Source of the DNA: Chlorella sorokiniana
Taxonomy: Eukaryota > Chlorophyta > Trebouxiophyceae > Chlorellales > Chlorellaceae
Reading direction: 5' to 3'
Assembly: GCA_025917655.1 (NCBI GenBank)
Contig: CP084610.1
Location: 2,189,792 to 2,253,791, forward strand
Length of the DNA: 64,000 bases
Below, piece by piece: positions 1 through 12,264 of the stretch; the first letter of the stretch is position 1, and each line of letters starts with the position of its first letter. The notes beneath the pieces are model-generated. The model ran no database searches and was not told the origin of the DNA. It saw nothing but the letters and a program-made list of their open reading frames with translations. Position numbers and translations under genes: made by a program.

Positions 1-144
1 CACGACTTGCGCGCAAGGTTGACCCAGGCCTTGCGCACTGTGGAGGCCTATGAGGCCCGTTATGGGCGATTGGAAATGAGCCAATCGGGTGCCGCCAGCA
101 GCGCAAGGAGCCTGGACAAATCGATGTCCATCAGCGGCAGCTGA
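1..144 (+). CDS. 3' end of an unidentified protein (partial)
   Basis: Reading frame 1 is open from the first base to a TGA at 142-144 and gives 47 residues. The tail is polar, with a short helical stretch rich in Leu, Ala, Arg and Glu, then Ser/Ala-rich sequence ending in SMSISGS. No family is recognised. It is called coding because the frame is open to the window edge, the codons are GC-biased like the neighbouring exons, and it ends cleanly before non-coding sequence. The rest of the gene lies to the left of the window. Confidence 0.45.
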   Translation, partial: HDLRARLTQALRTVEAYEARYGRLEMSQSGAASSARSLDKSMSISGS

Positions 145-1443
145 CCCGGCATCAGGTTGGTTGGCGGCTGCCGGGTTGCTGCGTTTTAAGTCGGGCGCAG
201 CACGGCTGGGTTGAATGGGGTAGCAGCCGTTGGCGCGATGTCAGTTGCTTTCCACTGCGCCGCCATTCAGCCTTGCTCGTGCCCCCGACCCTGTTCCCTG
301 CAGCGGGCCCGCTTGAGTTGCCTGCGGTGTGTGGCCTGCAGCACAACGCAAACAAATCACGTGCAGGTGCATAGGAATGGCGCGCATCTAACAGCTTGGC
401 AAGTCAGCTACCGTGTCGTGCCATGCCATTGATTTTCCCGCTCGAGACGCACTGCACACTTCAAGCCAGCTGAAGGGAGCAGTGCATGGGGTTAATGGCA
501 CGGCACGACACGGTAGCTGACTTGCCGAGCTGTTGGATGCACACCATTCCTATGCACCTGTACGTGTTTTGTTTTCGTCGTGCAAGATTGAACATACAAT
601 GAGTGGGTGCAGTTGACCAGGCACTGCATCAGGTCACAGACCTGCTGGGTGCTGATTGCTCCCGAGCAGCTTCCACCAACAGCGCCATCTTCCAGACTGC
701 CTCGTCGCTGCCAGCCCGGGGGCGTTGCTGCACAGGTCGATGGGGAGATTTGGCGCACGGCGAGATTTGACTGGGCAGCATGATGGGGAGGAGTGGCAAG
801 TGCCGCTCAACTTGCACTGCTGCTTGCGACGCTGCTGCTTGCAAATTTATCACAGCACGCTGGCTTCTCCACCCACAAATCAGGTGCCACCAACCCTACC
901 CTTCGCATCACTGGCTTTGTCTCCTGCTGCTGCGCTGCTGGGCGGTGCTGCAGTGTCAGGGCCGCCTGCTGGCGGGCCAAAGGCTCTGCTTTCAGAGGCC
1001 CTAAATCTCTGCCTCCAAAACCAGCAAATAGGCCTGCAACCCCATTCAGCGTGTACAGCATGTGTTGGAAAGCGGGCTGGTAGTGCGGAGTCAGCGGCGA
1101 GAAATGGCGGTGGAAGGAAGTTGAGCGCTGTGCGGAGTGCAAGGCTGCGGGTGCGTCCAGGCAGCCCAGCAGATGTCCAGTGCCGGCTGCCCTCCCCTTC
1201 ACCATAACAAGCGTGCCGTCTGCCTCTGGGATCGCGTGTAGCCCAAAGACGCACCCACCGCAAGGCCACCGTGCATGACGCCGCCACAGCGTGTCGGGTC
1301 GCAGAAGGCCCCCAGGTCACCTGCCTGCGGCCCAGTCTCTGTCACTTTGTCGTTACTATCTACACCTTGTTCATGCTTGCCAAGGCCTGTTTGAGAGCTT
1401 GCAGAGCTCGGTGATCGCCGATCACGATCGCGGTCCGCGCGGC
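145..1443. other. Intergenic region, no supported gene
   Basis: Apart from the inverted repeat at 341-583, no ORF here resembles a protein or shows plausible exon joins. It should hold the 3' UTR of the first gene and the promoter and 5' UTR of VPS16. Confidence 0.5.
341..583. repeat. Long imperfect inverted repeat (hairpin)
   Basis: Bases 341-430 and 494-583 are reverse complements of each other with 9 mismatches in 90 positions by direct comparison, and a 63-base spacer lies between them. Most differences are transitions. No target-site duplication is visible beside the arms. A transcript of either strand would fold into a stem of about 90 base pairs. It lies about 200 bases past the stop of the first gene and about 860 bases before VPS16. 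It could be a fold-back element or a small-RNA precursor. Confidence 0.85.
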
Positions 1444-4400
1444 ATGGCGGACGACGTGCTCTATGATGAATACGAGGAGTGGCAGCTTGTGGGAGAGCGC
1501 TACTTCTCCCGCCGCCAGCTGTACGCGCTGGACTGGGACGGCGGCAGCGGCGGCGGGCCCGGCGGCGGTCTCAACCTCGCTTTCATGCGGTGTGTATGCC
1601 ACCCCCTGGCCTTGCATGCGTTGAACGCGCCTGCATGCGTTTGAACGCTATTGGAAGCTTGTAAAACCTTGTATGTGCATCTCTAATGGCCGCCGGCCCT
1701 TGCCTTCACCGCCTGCTCCTCCTTTGCAGCGTGTTTCCTGCAGCTGCCGGCGGCCCCATTGCCGCCCTGCGCGACGAGTCCAAGCTTGTGCTCTTCGTGG
1801 GCGGTTCTGCCAAGCCCGACATCCACATCTTTTCAGCGGCGGGGGCGCCGCTGGGGCGTGTGCTCTGGGAGCGCGGCGCTGTGGTTGCGGCTGGCTGGAT
1901 CTCCGGGGAGGAGCTGCTGGTGCTGGACGACAGAGCGCAGGCAAGGCTGCACACGTCAGTGTTCTTGCGTGTCGGTGTATTTGGTTATCAGTGTGGGCGG
2001 CGTTGTTCCATCGGCTGTTGCAGGCTTGCTCACATACGCTTAATGTGTCTGTGTTTGTGGGAGGTTTCTCAGCCTGCCACGGGTGGACTCCAGCTACCTG
2101 CACACCCCTCCCTGCGCCGCCAGCCCGGCCAGGCGCCCCGCGCTCCCCACGCGCGCACTTGCTCCCTCCCTCCCACCTCCCCACCCCACGCACGCATGCT
2201 CGCCCACCCTTCAACCCACGTCCAGGTGCACCTGTTCAACGTGCGCGGGAGCGGCAGCCGCTGGTGCTGTCCCTGGGCGTGGAGGTGGAGGAGGAGGGTG
2301 TTGAGGCGGCGGCGGTGTTCCGAGGCGGCCTGGCCGTGCTCACCCCTGGGGGCGCCTCTGGTGCGCTGGCTGGCCAGGCTGCTGCCCTGGGTGGGGCCAG
2401 TGGGGGGCCGCGGGTGGGGGCGGCACGCGTGCCTGTTGCTTTTTCAAGCACTGGAATGGGTGGGTGCTGCCTATGTTTGCTTGACTGAAGGCGAGCAATG
2501 TGCCTATTTCAGCTGGGTCCTGCGGTGGCATGCGCCCCCATCCCGCCACCCTTGCTGCCCACCATACTGCAGGTGCGTCGCCGACGTGCGGCAGCCGCGC
2601 CTGCAGCGCTTGCCCGACCCGGGGCCGGGCTGAACGGCGGCGCCGGCTCGGGCGTGCACTGCCTGGCGGTTGTGCCGCCCTCGGTTTCGTCCTCTGGCGC
2701 TGTGGAGGTAAGAGTCTTACAGCGGGGGGGGGGGGGGGGGGGTGGTGGTGGGGGGGGTACGAGGCAGTTGCAGTGTCGGCCAACGGCGATGCCCTTCGCT
2801 GATGCCTGCACCTCGCACCCCTGCGGCGCTCCCGCTGCCGCACCTGCCGCGCAGCCCCCGGGCGGCAGCGCCCACCACGCGCATGTTTTTCTGTGTGACG
2901 TGGCTGTGTGTCCAGCGCTTTCTTCTGCAGGTGTTGGTGGCGGTGGAGGACACCGTGCGGGTGGTGGATGCCAACGAGGCGCTGCCCACCCCCGTGTTTG
3001 GGGGCCCATCCTGCGGTGAACCGCCGTCCCAGGGTTTGGGGCTGTTCTCTGGCGCCTGCTGCCCTGCTCCGCAGAACACTGTACGGTCCCCTCTGCCCCG
3101 CAAGCATCCGTGCGCTTGGCCCGACCGGCACACCACGCCTGGGGGCTGGGGGCGCTGCTGAGCTGCTGAGCTGAGCTGTCGACCCCGCTCCTCCACACCC
3201 AAACGCGCCCTGTGGCCCTGCCCTGCCAGGCTGGCGGCAAGTCCCTGCGGGCGGTACGTGGCGGGGTACGGGCAGGACGGCACCATCCACGTGTGGAGCT
3301 CGGGTGCGCCAGGGCGGGAGGGCAGCGGCTGCGCGCTCCTTGCCCGCCTGGCGCGCCGCGCTGCGCCACTCCCCTAACCTCTTCAGCTCTCCTGTACGGC
3401 ATATCTGTCGATGCGCGTTGGCTCGCTGTTTGGGGCCGGACACACACTTACCCTCACCGTTACAAGCATAGGTTCACCCTGGGAACTTTCTTTGCCCCCC
3501 CCACACACACACACACACACACAGACCTGTCGGAGGTGGTGACGCGCGTGGGCCTGGCTGAAACCGAGCTGGACTTGGTGGACTCGCTGGGGGTGAGCGG
3601 CACCGTCTTTTTCACTGATCCCCTTTTCGTGTGGCGTGAGGCCGGCATGGATGCATGTGGCAGGCCCAGGAGAGACCCCGGCGCTTGACGGCCACCCTCC
3701 CACCGACCTACCCGCCACCACCCACAGCAGGCTGGGAGCTGCCTGGCACGCCGCCCGACGCATTCGCCTGGTGCGGCAGCGACGGTGTGCTGCTGCACTG
3801 GGAGGTGAGCTGCTCCTTGCTGCAAGGAGGGTGGAGCTGGAGGATGCGTGTGTGTTTTTGCGTGTGTGTGTTGTTTGGGTTGGTGGGTGGGTGGGGGCTT
3901 GGCAGTCGTCCCACGGCAGCCCTGCTTGCGAGTATAGAGACTGGGGAGCAGGCCATGTGTGCAATCCTATATTCAACCTGTCCCTGCTGCCAAAGGTCAG
4001 CGTTGATGGTTCTGCCACCTTTTGCCCCTCCCCTTGCAGAGCACCGGCGCGCTGCTGGTCACTCTGGAGGGGGCTGGCGGTGGTGGGATCTGGGCGGGGC
4101 GCTGCCTCTTTCGCGGTTGAGGTGGACGGTGAGGCGGCGGCCTGACATTGCCCGCATCGCAGCCTGGCATCTTTGCAGCACGCCCTCAACCCGGGCTGCA
4201 CGTCCATTGCCTGTGCTGCCCCCATTGATTTGTCTGCAGCAGCGCCTGCCCGAGCACTGCACACTGGGCTGTTGCCAGTTGACCAACCTGCCTCGCCCTG
4301 CCACAAGCTTGCTGGCTGCCCCCCGCCCTCTCACCCCCTTCTGGCCCCCAGGCCTGCGAGTGATCACGCCCCGCCGCCACGACCTGCTGCGGGCGGTGCC

Positions 4401-7400
4401 GCCCGCGGCGGTGAGGGTGCTGGAGATGGGCAGTACGGCTCCCGGAGCGCTGCTGTACGACGCGCGGCGCCTGTTTGACGCGCAGGACGCTCGGGCCACA
4501 GGTGGGCCTGCTTGCCTAACCCGGAAGCGCCACCTCATACCGGAAGCGCCAGTATCCCGCCGTTCTTTCCATTCACACCCCTCCCACACACACAACACCT
4601 CCACACACGCCCCTCATGCACCACCCAACCGCAAGCTGCAGGGGGCTTCTCGAACTGGCGCGCGGCAGCGAGCTGGGCCCCGCCGCCGACGATTGCTTGG
4701 CCGCCGCAGCGGCGGAGCTGGACCCGCTGAAACAAGCGGCCCTGCTCAAGGCGGCCTGCTACGGCCGCGCCTTCCGGGTCTTGGAACCAGGGGCCGACAG
4801 CCGGGCCGACAGCCGGGCTGCCGGCCGAAGCAGTGGCGGCGGTGGTGGGGGTGGCGGGGGTGGAGAGGGCGAGCTGGGCCTGCCGCCAGTGGACCCGCGG
4901 CGGCGCACAGTGGAGGTGGCACGGCGCCTGCGGCTGCTCAACGCGCTCAGGGAGCCGGGTGGGTGGCTGGCTTGAGTGTGTTGTGCGCTGGTGTGTGTGC
5001 ATGTGTTGTTTAGCCATAGGGCTGCTGGTGGGGTGGAGGTCATGGAGCACCGCTGCTGCCGCTCTGCATTTACCGCTGCCGGTGGGGTAGGGGCTGAGAG
5101 GTCGATGGGCCCTGCTGCGGCTTGGTAGGTGCTGGAGCCGCCAGGGAACCCCACGTGCCAACATTGTTTGCGTGTACCCACCAGCGGCGCCATCCACGCA
5201 TGCTCACTCAGTGCAATCACCTGCTCCGCATGCCCCACCCCCATTCCTATCCCACACCCCCACCCCTCCAGGCGTGGGCATCCCGCTGACAATGCGCCAG
5301 CTGGCGGCGGAGGGTGTGCCTGCCGTCGTGTCCCGCCTCGTGTCCCGCCGCCACTACCTGCTCGCCCAGCGCGTGTGCCAGGCCCTGGGGCTGCCCAGCG
5401 AGCAGGTGGGTGCGGTGGGCCGGTTCAAGGTTGAGGAAAGTGGGTCTGCGGCCATGCAGCCTGTAGTGTTAGGGCTTAGGGCTGCGCCGAGGGCCCGCAC
5501 TTGCAGACACCAACCGCAGTAGCCGAGCCGGCACGGGCGCCAGCCCAAGCGGCTAATGTTGCACGCATGCGGCGCTCGTTGCCCTTCCCACATTAGACCG
5601 GGTCGCTCACCGAGCTGATGGCAGGCCCGCTGCGCTGCCCTGTCTCAGGTTCTGGCGCGCTGGGCGTGCGACAAAATCAGCGCCGCTGCTGCCGCCACGT
5701 CGGACGAGCAGCTGCTGGATGCGCTGCAGGTTTGTGGGTATGGTGGTGGTTTTCTGTTGATCTATTGAAGGAGTTTTATGTGGTGTGTATTACCGGTAAT
5801 GTGCGGGCTTCAGATGGGAACCCTGGCCCCTTTTGTGTGCATCCACCCCGCCCTGCGCCTTAGCGCTCTTCCACCATCCACACCACACTGGGCGCTCCCT
5901 TCCCCCTTCCCTCACCACCCATCGCACCTTTCGCACCACCCGCCCCCACCTCTCGCAGGCCAAACTGGCAGGCCAGTGGGGCGTGGAGTACGCTGCCGTG
6001 GCGGCACATGCAGCGGCAGCGGGGCGCGCCAGCTGGCGGCGGCCCTGCTGGAAAGCGAGCGGCGGGCTGCCCGCCAAGTCCCGCTTCTGCTTGAGCTGGG
6101 TGGGTGCGGTGCATGTACTGCTGGCGGTACCATTGTTTGCTGGGCCACATGTACCGCTTGCACAGTGCGTGGTGCGGCGGCTGTTTGTTCAGACCTCTGC
6201 ACGCCCGACCATCAACCGGCCTGCTGCTGGCAGGTTGATGCAGCCAGCCGGCACACCAAAGTCCCGCCTTTGTTGACATGGACGCTCTAGCACACTATGC
6301 GCTCTCATGAATGTTGCCGCTGCCCTGCCGGCTGTGCAGGGGAGGATGAGCGGGCGCTGGACAAGGCAGTGGAGGCAGGGGACTCGGGTGAATGGAGGGC
6401 GGTGGCTGCGGCGTGTCTGTCTGACCGCCGCTTTCCCCTGCTGTGCCGGCTGGCGCAGGCCTGCCCGTCGCCGGGCGTCGGCTGCAGCACGGCTCCCCCG
6501 TTGCCTCGATTGTGCCAGCGGCCACTTGCCATTTGGCGCCAGTTTCTCCATTTGGGTGTGTTACAGTCCATGCCATGTACGTCTGTGCTGCCTGCTGCGC
6601 TGCCGCAGATCTGGTGTTCCAGGTTGTGCACGCCATGTGGCGCCGCCTGGAGCGCGCCACGTCAGCGGCGGCGGCGGCGGGCGGCAGCACCCGCCCTGGC
6701 GGCCCGGCCGCCGCCGCGCAGGAGCGCTTCTGGCGGGCGGTGGCGCGCCAGCCGGCGGCGCTCGCCTTCTTTGCAAAGTACTACCGGCAGCAGGTGGGAA
6801 GCTGTAGTGCAGCAGGCAGGAGGGACCCGATACCACAGGCTGTCAACCTCATTGTTGCTGCGGGCTGCCTGGCGTACATGCTGTGCGATGGGGCCACAGC
6901 AGGCCGCACTGAAGCCCCCGGTGCTTGTCGTCAGTTGAGTGCATCGGTCTGGCATGCAGCCTCCCATCACATTGTGCTCCTTTGCTGCGGTACCGCAGGA
7001 TCCGGGACTGCTGCTGGAGCTGTACGAGGCGATGGGGCAGCAGGAAGCTGCCGCGGAGCTGCACCTGCGCGCCGCGCTGGAGCTGGCAGCAGGCACGCCT
7101 CCCCTGTGTCCGCTCATCCGCTGCCTCTCCGGGTTGCTTCGGTTGTTGCTGGTGCTGCTGCTTGCTTTGTTGTTGGCGGGCTGGGTCGGCTGTTCCTGAA
7201 CGCAGATCTGGGGCTGGCTGCCCCCTGCTTTGCTTTCACAATGGAAGCACCAAGCTTTGCTTCTCGGCGCTAGCTCTGCAGCGCGGGCGGAGGCGCCACC
7301 GCTGTCGGTTTTTGGGCGCCAGCCGTGCAGTGCCTTTCTCAAACCCCAAACCAACCAACCCTCCATCCGCAGGCGGGCGTTCCAGCGAGACATCGGTGCA

Positions 7401-9207
7401 GCGGGAGCTGGCGCGCGCCAGGACGCATACAGCCGCGCCACCGACGCGCAGCAGGTGGCGGCCACCCCCCGCGCTCCTCCTCCTGCCGCCGCCCAGCTGC
7501 CGCTCAGCAGCCGGTCCGCCCTGCTGGCATGGGTCGGTTTGCCACTGCCGACGCCTCACCGCTTCCTTCCTGGTGTGGCCCCCTGCAGGGCCGGGACCAC
7601 CGCTGGGAGGCGGGGGCGGTGCAGGCGCTGGCGCGGCTGAGGGAGCAGCAGCTGGACCTGCAAGCCTCCAGCCGCAGGTGGGGGCGGGCGTCAGGGGTGG
7701 TGTGTCGACTGAATGTGCAGACAACTGAGGGATGCTCCGGGGTGCAGCAACCGTGTCCCTCAAGGCATGGCTTGTGGTGCTGCCTTCGTTTCCCAAGGCC
7801 TCCGCAAGCCGTCACCTGACCCACCCGCCCTCTTCGTGCCACTCGCCCACGCGCCCCTTGCTTCTGCCGCCGCCCACCCACCCCTGCCCTTGCCCGCAGG
7901 GAGGGCTTTGTGGGGCTGTCGGTGGCGGACACCATCCGGCTCTGCCTCCGGCTAGGCCTCAAGGATCAAGCAAACCGCCTGGCCCGCGACTTCAAGGTGC
8001 GAGCATGCCCGCCGCTGTGTGCACGGTCCTGGCTTAAGGGCCGGGGTCGGCATGGCTTTAGTAAACAGTGTATGTAAGGGATGTAGCGCAAGGCTGCCTG
8101 CGGTTGCCGGCCACCCGCGCAGGCTGCCCGCTGCTGCTCGCTGCTGGCTGCCTGTGCAGCCCGTGCAGCCTGTGGTGCCTCCGCCTGCTCCGCCTGCCTG
8201 CCAAGGTCCTGGAATCGTGCGTCGCATCTCCATCCCTGCGACGCCCTGCAAGCCTGCAACGCGGCCTGCCTTGCTGCAAAGAGAGAGCAGCATGAGCTCA
8301 CCCCGCCTGCACCGCCCGTCCCGCCCTGCAGGTGCCAGACCGCCAGCTGGCGCTGCTCAGCGCGGCGGCGCTGGCGGCGCAGCACGACTGGGCGGCGCTG
8401 CAGCACATGGCTGGGCGGGTGGAGCGCAAGTCGGGGCTGACCATGGAGCACTTCATTTCGGCTGCCAGGTGGGCGGGAGCGCCAGCCGGAGGGCTGCAAG
8501 CTGCGGTGGGTGTCTGGTGGCGACAAAGGGCCGGGCGTCTGGACGGCCCGCCGAGGCATGCCTGACGCCCCCTGCGGGCTGATGGGCGACGCATTCAATC
8601 GATGCTTTGCTTGCCGCCAGAGCTGCAGACAATCCAGCGCAGCTTGAATGCTGGCCTGCCCATCAAGCCACCTCCCTGGTGACGCTGCCTTGACCGCCCC
8701 TCCCCCTCTCTGGCCTCCCCTTCCCCCGTGTGTGTCCAGCAGGGCCCACGGCGCCCCGCCGAGGTGCAGCGCTGGTTCATCGACAGGATCGCGGGCGAAG
8801 GCGCCCTGCTGAAGAAGGCGCAGGTGTGCACCCCGCTGCGCGGCCAGCTGCCTGCCTTGCACAACCAAGCCGGCCCGCCTCATGCCCAGAGGCAGGGCCG
8901 GCGGCAGACATCCTCAAGCGTTAGCAGCAGTTCCTGGGCTGTGCTGCACAGCAATCGGCGCATCCGGTGCGCACCGTCGGTGTGCAGTCACAAGGGTGCA
9001 TCCTTTTGACTTTACCGCCCCCCCACCCCTCTCCCCCCCACACACACCTCACAGTACTACTCCGAGCTGGGCATGCCCGCCCAGGCCCGCATGCTGCTGG
9101 AGCAGGCGGAGGCAGCGGGGGCTGGCGGCGCAGGCGGCGTGCTGGGCAGCCTGCGCGGGGCCGTGGGCAGCCTGGCGGGGCGCATGCAGGCGGGCGGGCA
9201 GCGGTGA
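1444..9207 (+). CDS. VPS16: VPS16, core subunit of HOPS/CORVET tethering complexes (many exons)
   Basis: VPS16 is a core subunit of the HOPS and CORVET complexes that tether endosomes and vacuoles before fusion. Exon 1 (1444-1589) starts at the ATG followed by ADDVLYDEYEEWQLVGERYF. Segments in family order follow: GGPIAALRDESK (near 1750), the propeller pieces LAASPCGRYVAGYGQDGTIH (3230-3300) and AFAWCGSDGVLLHWE (3750-3810), GLRVITPRRHDLLRAVP (4350), ALLKAACYGRAF (4740), GIPLTMRQLAAEGVPAVVSR (5280), QWGVEYAAVAAHAAAAG (5970), VGLSVADTIRLCLRLGLKDQ (7910), then YYSELGMPAQARMLLEQAE (9055) and TGA at 9205-9207. The order is N-terminal beta-propeller then alpha-solenoid, as in plant and animal VPS16. 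Three places (about 2245, 2621-2630, 6021-6030) need one added base to keep frame. An intron carries a 19-G run (2724-2742) and another a CA repeat. The gene converges on the MYND gene, 122 bases away. Confidence 0.92.
2724..2757. repeat. Poly-G and GGT tract in a VPS16 intron
   Basis: A run of 19 G (2724-2742) is followed by TGG units and another G run, just inside the intron that begins with the GTAAGA donor at 2708. It is capable of forming G-quadruplex structure and is a likely site of length errors. Confidence 0.9.
3502..3523. repeat. (CA)n microsatellite
   Basis: Eleven CA units sit directly before the AG acceptor of the VPS16 exon that begins with DLSEVVTR. Confidence 0.9.
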
Positions 9208-9329
9208 CGCGGCGGGCAGCCCCTCCTTTGCCTGCCGCTGCGTCCCTGCTTGCATTTTCGTCGAGAAGCAGCGTGCAAGAACCGTCTGGAGAAAGAGAAG
9301 GCCAAACGTGTAACCAGTGGCACGGGGCA

Positions 9330-11251
9330 TTACTGCGCGGCATCCGCAGCCACAGGCGCTGCTGGCGGTCCCTTGCCGCTGCCGCCATCTGCTGCTGGCT
9401 GCCCAGCCTCCGTTTCCTCCGTTTCCGCGAGCGCCGCCTTGCGCGCTTCCTGAATGCGGCGGCATTCCGCCTTGTGGTCCCGCCAATCTGCCAGCTGGCA
9501 GTCCCGTCTGGAAGGAAGGCGGTACCAGCGGGGCCGGGCAGGGTGAGGAGTGGCATGCTATGGGCCTGGCAATGTTGCTGCTGCCCGGCGGCCAGGCAGT
9601 GGCTCAATGACCTGCCGAGGAGCAGGCCGGCGGTGGCTCAGTGCAGCTGCCTGATGCAGTATGCAGCACCCACCCGCAGTACATCGTCCAGCCGCAGCCT
9701 TTGCAGAACTGGAGGGAGGCGCCGCCCGGCGCCTCGTACCGCCCGCACACTGCGCACCCCAGCGCCACGAGCGACTTGGGGGCACATGCATGCCCACCTT
9801 GCCGCCCCAGCACCTCGTCCCCCAAAGGTCGGCCCACACCAGCAGGCTGCTGTAGATGGCGAGCTGGCGGTGGCGCATGAGGCGGTACAGCCCTGCATCC
9901 ATGATGGCCCCGGCCGGCATGCTCTGCTTCAAGGCGGCCATTTTGGCCGCGGCGTCGCGCGCCGGGCCTGGCACATATATTTGCCCCGCCATGTTGCCGA
10001 CGAGCACGGCAAAGGCGCCTGGGGGCGCGTCGCTGATCACCACGCCGCTCTGAGGGGGACGGATTGAGGGGTGGGGGCAGTGGACAGGGGTGTGTGTGCG
10101 AGTGTGTGCGTGTGCATGTGTGTGTATAGGGCAGGACGGCTGCACACAGCAGTCGGGAGGCGCATGAAACACGCGTCCGCTGCGCACAGACAAGGCGCGA
10201 GCGGGTCACATGTGGTGGTGGCGGTGACGCGCAGCCGGGCTGGAGCGGTTGGACAACGGGATGCGCGCAGCAGAAGGACTGGTGCCAGCGCACAGAACAA
10301 GCTTGCCGCGGACGCCGGCCCCGCACGCCGCCCCAGCTGCGGTTCCCATCGGGCCGCCTTGGTACAGTCAGCATGCTTGCCTGCAACAGCCGCTGCGCCA
10401 AGGCCGCATCTCGCTCATCCAAATCATCCACCAGCACGCTGCGGCCCTGTCCCTCCCGCTCAGCGGCGTCGGCCGCCCGTGCCTGTTCTGCACGCTGCAA
10501 CGTCAACAACGAGGGGGCAGCGATTTGGTAGATGTGTAGCGGGGGGTTGAACCACGCGGCGGCGCTGCTTCACTGCCTCGAGCTGCCCGGACCCGGCGGC
10601 GGCAGCCGGCATGCTGCGGTTAGCAGTGCAAGCCGCCGCCCGCCCGCCTCCCGGACAGCGGCAACGACCAAGCGCCGCCCTGTAGCCCATCACAAGCTGC
10701 CCCGAGAAAGAAAAAATGGCACCCACCTGCTCAAACAGGTGCAGCAGACCGCCCACGGCCCCGTCGCCCGCGCACAGGTCAGCAGCATTCAGCTCGGGTA
10801 CCAGCATTGCCCCGCCCCTCACATCCTGCCGCTTCCCCTCCACCGTGACTGTCGCATCGCCGCGGCGGGCAGGCAGGAAGGGGGCGCCGGCGCGCAGGAA
10901 GAGAGCCTGGGGTGGGCTTGAGGAGGGGGAGGCCGTGGGTGGGCCGGGAGGACGGCAGCCACCAGCCCAGCCACCGACTTGCAGTTGTTGCGGAGCAGGC
11001 CGGTTGGAACGATAGCAGGCGGCAGCACCCACCTTTTCCTCAGCTGGCAGGGCAGAGTACCAGGCCGAGAAGGCATCGCCGTGGCAGTTCCAAAGCGGCG
11101 CAGCCGGGCGGCGCAGCGCGAATGGCGGCAAGGGGTCCTCGTCGCCGCCACCGGCAGCAGTGGCGCGCCCAGGCTGTCCGAGTACGCCCGACGTCACCAA
11201 GCTGGCCGTAGCTGCCGCCTCGGCCGCCCAGTCAACCTTTTTGGGCGGCAT
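9330..11251 (-). CDS. MYND-type zinc-finger protein
   Basis: Function is not known beyond the MYND finger, a zinc-binding protein-interaction domain. Exon 1 (11251-11033) starts MPPKKVDWAAEAAATASLV and ends AEEK before a GTGGGT donor. Later exons include ARRGDATVTVEGKRQDVRGG, then PPLHIYQIAAPSLLTLQRAE, then VVISDAPPGAFAVLVGNMAG. The C-terminus holds the finger: CAVCGRYEAPGG, then FCKGCGWTMYC, then across an intron (about 9496-9590) RDCQLADWRDHKAECRR, matching the C-x2-C / C-x2-C / YC / C / H-x3-C pattern. It ends with a short polar tail and TAA (9330-9332 on the + strand). A base is missing in the C run at 9819-9823, where the frame must shift to enter the finger. The body is not assigned to a family. 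Confidence 0.72.
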
Positions 11252-12264
11252 CGGGTTGGGTTGCAGGTGGTGAATTGGCCTGTCTTCCTCTGCCGACCTT
11301 GCCTGGTCGACAACTTACGACAACGACTGTCAAGGAATTCAGAAGGGGTTGTTGGCCGTCAACGGCACTGCACGGGCTAAAGGTTGAGCTGCTGCGGACG
11401 CTGCGAGGAGCAGTTGCATCTTGCCGCTGCGCAGCTGCCTCAGGCTTTCATATCGTTTGCATGAGCAGACCAGTTCACTTGGGCTGCTAACAGAACCAAT
11501 GCGCTACACACCCGCAGGCTTTGCAGCGAGCGAGCCCCATCCTCACAGCGGCCCCGCTGGCAGGCCAGTTTCAGCAGCGCAGTGGCGCCTTTTGCCCTTT
11601 CCTTTAGCCCCATGCTGGAGGCTGCACTGCCCCTGTTGGTGCATCAATCAACAGGCGAATGATGGCAGCGCGGTCGGAGGCGCAGCAGCGTACCCTGCTG
11701 CATGCGCTGCCCCTGTGCTGGTCTGCCCTCAGGCTGTCCCCCGCTGAACCTGACATGCCTGCTGTCAGCCTGCATCGCCAAACCACTGGAGCAGGTGTAG
11801 CCGAGGGAGGGAGGAAAGCTGCTGTACCCTGCCGGCGCCTGCACCAGGACATCACCACGCTGCCCGCTTCCAAGGCAAGGGTGGCGGCGGAGTCCACAGC
11901 TGGCTACGCGGGTGCCCTCTGACTCGCAACCTTGTATAAGGAAGACTCTGACCCATGATGGAACACTAATCACAGAACTGGATGAATCAACACGTCTCGT
12001 TTGCCGCAGTAAAGCAGGTGGCAGGCTGTGGGTTGAGGGACAAGGGGCCGCCCGCCACCAGCTGGCCGCGCTCCTGCGGCTCCATGCTTGCCGCGTGCCT
12101 CAAGTGCCGAGACCATGGCACCAAATTGTACTTTCTGCTCGACTGTCTTGATTATCCTGTGGTTGTGCCTTCATTCACCGGACGTTTACCACTCGCACTT
12201 GCGGACACATACCAACTCACCGCCCGAAAGCGCCAGGCCACCACCTGGACGCTGCCTTAGCGCA
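11252..12264. other. Divergent intergenic region, no supported gene
   Basis: It lies between the starts of the MYND gene (-) and the DUF1769 gene (+). Short ORFs are present but none shows a family motif or credible splice joins. It should contain both promoters. Confidence 0.5.

Noticed and set aside
341-583. The inverted repeat as a standard MITE with target-site duplication
   Set aside because: The flanking bases (ending CTGCA on the left, starting AAGAT on the right) do not match, and the arms are unusually long for the total length.
2340-3447. Long minus-strand ORFs (over 300 residues) opposite VPS16
   Set aside because: They are Pro/Arg/Ala-rich shadows of GC-rich sequence, lack any family motif, and run across confirmed VPS16 exons and introns on the other strand.
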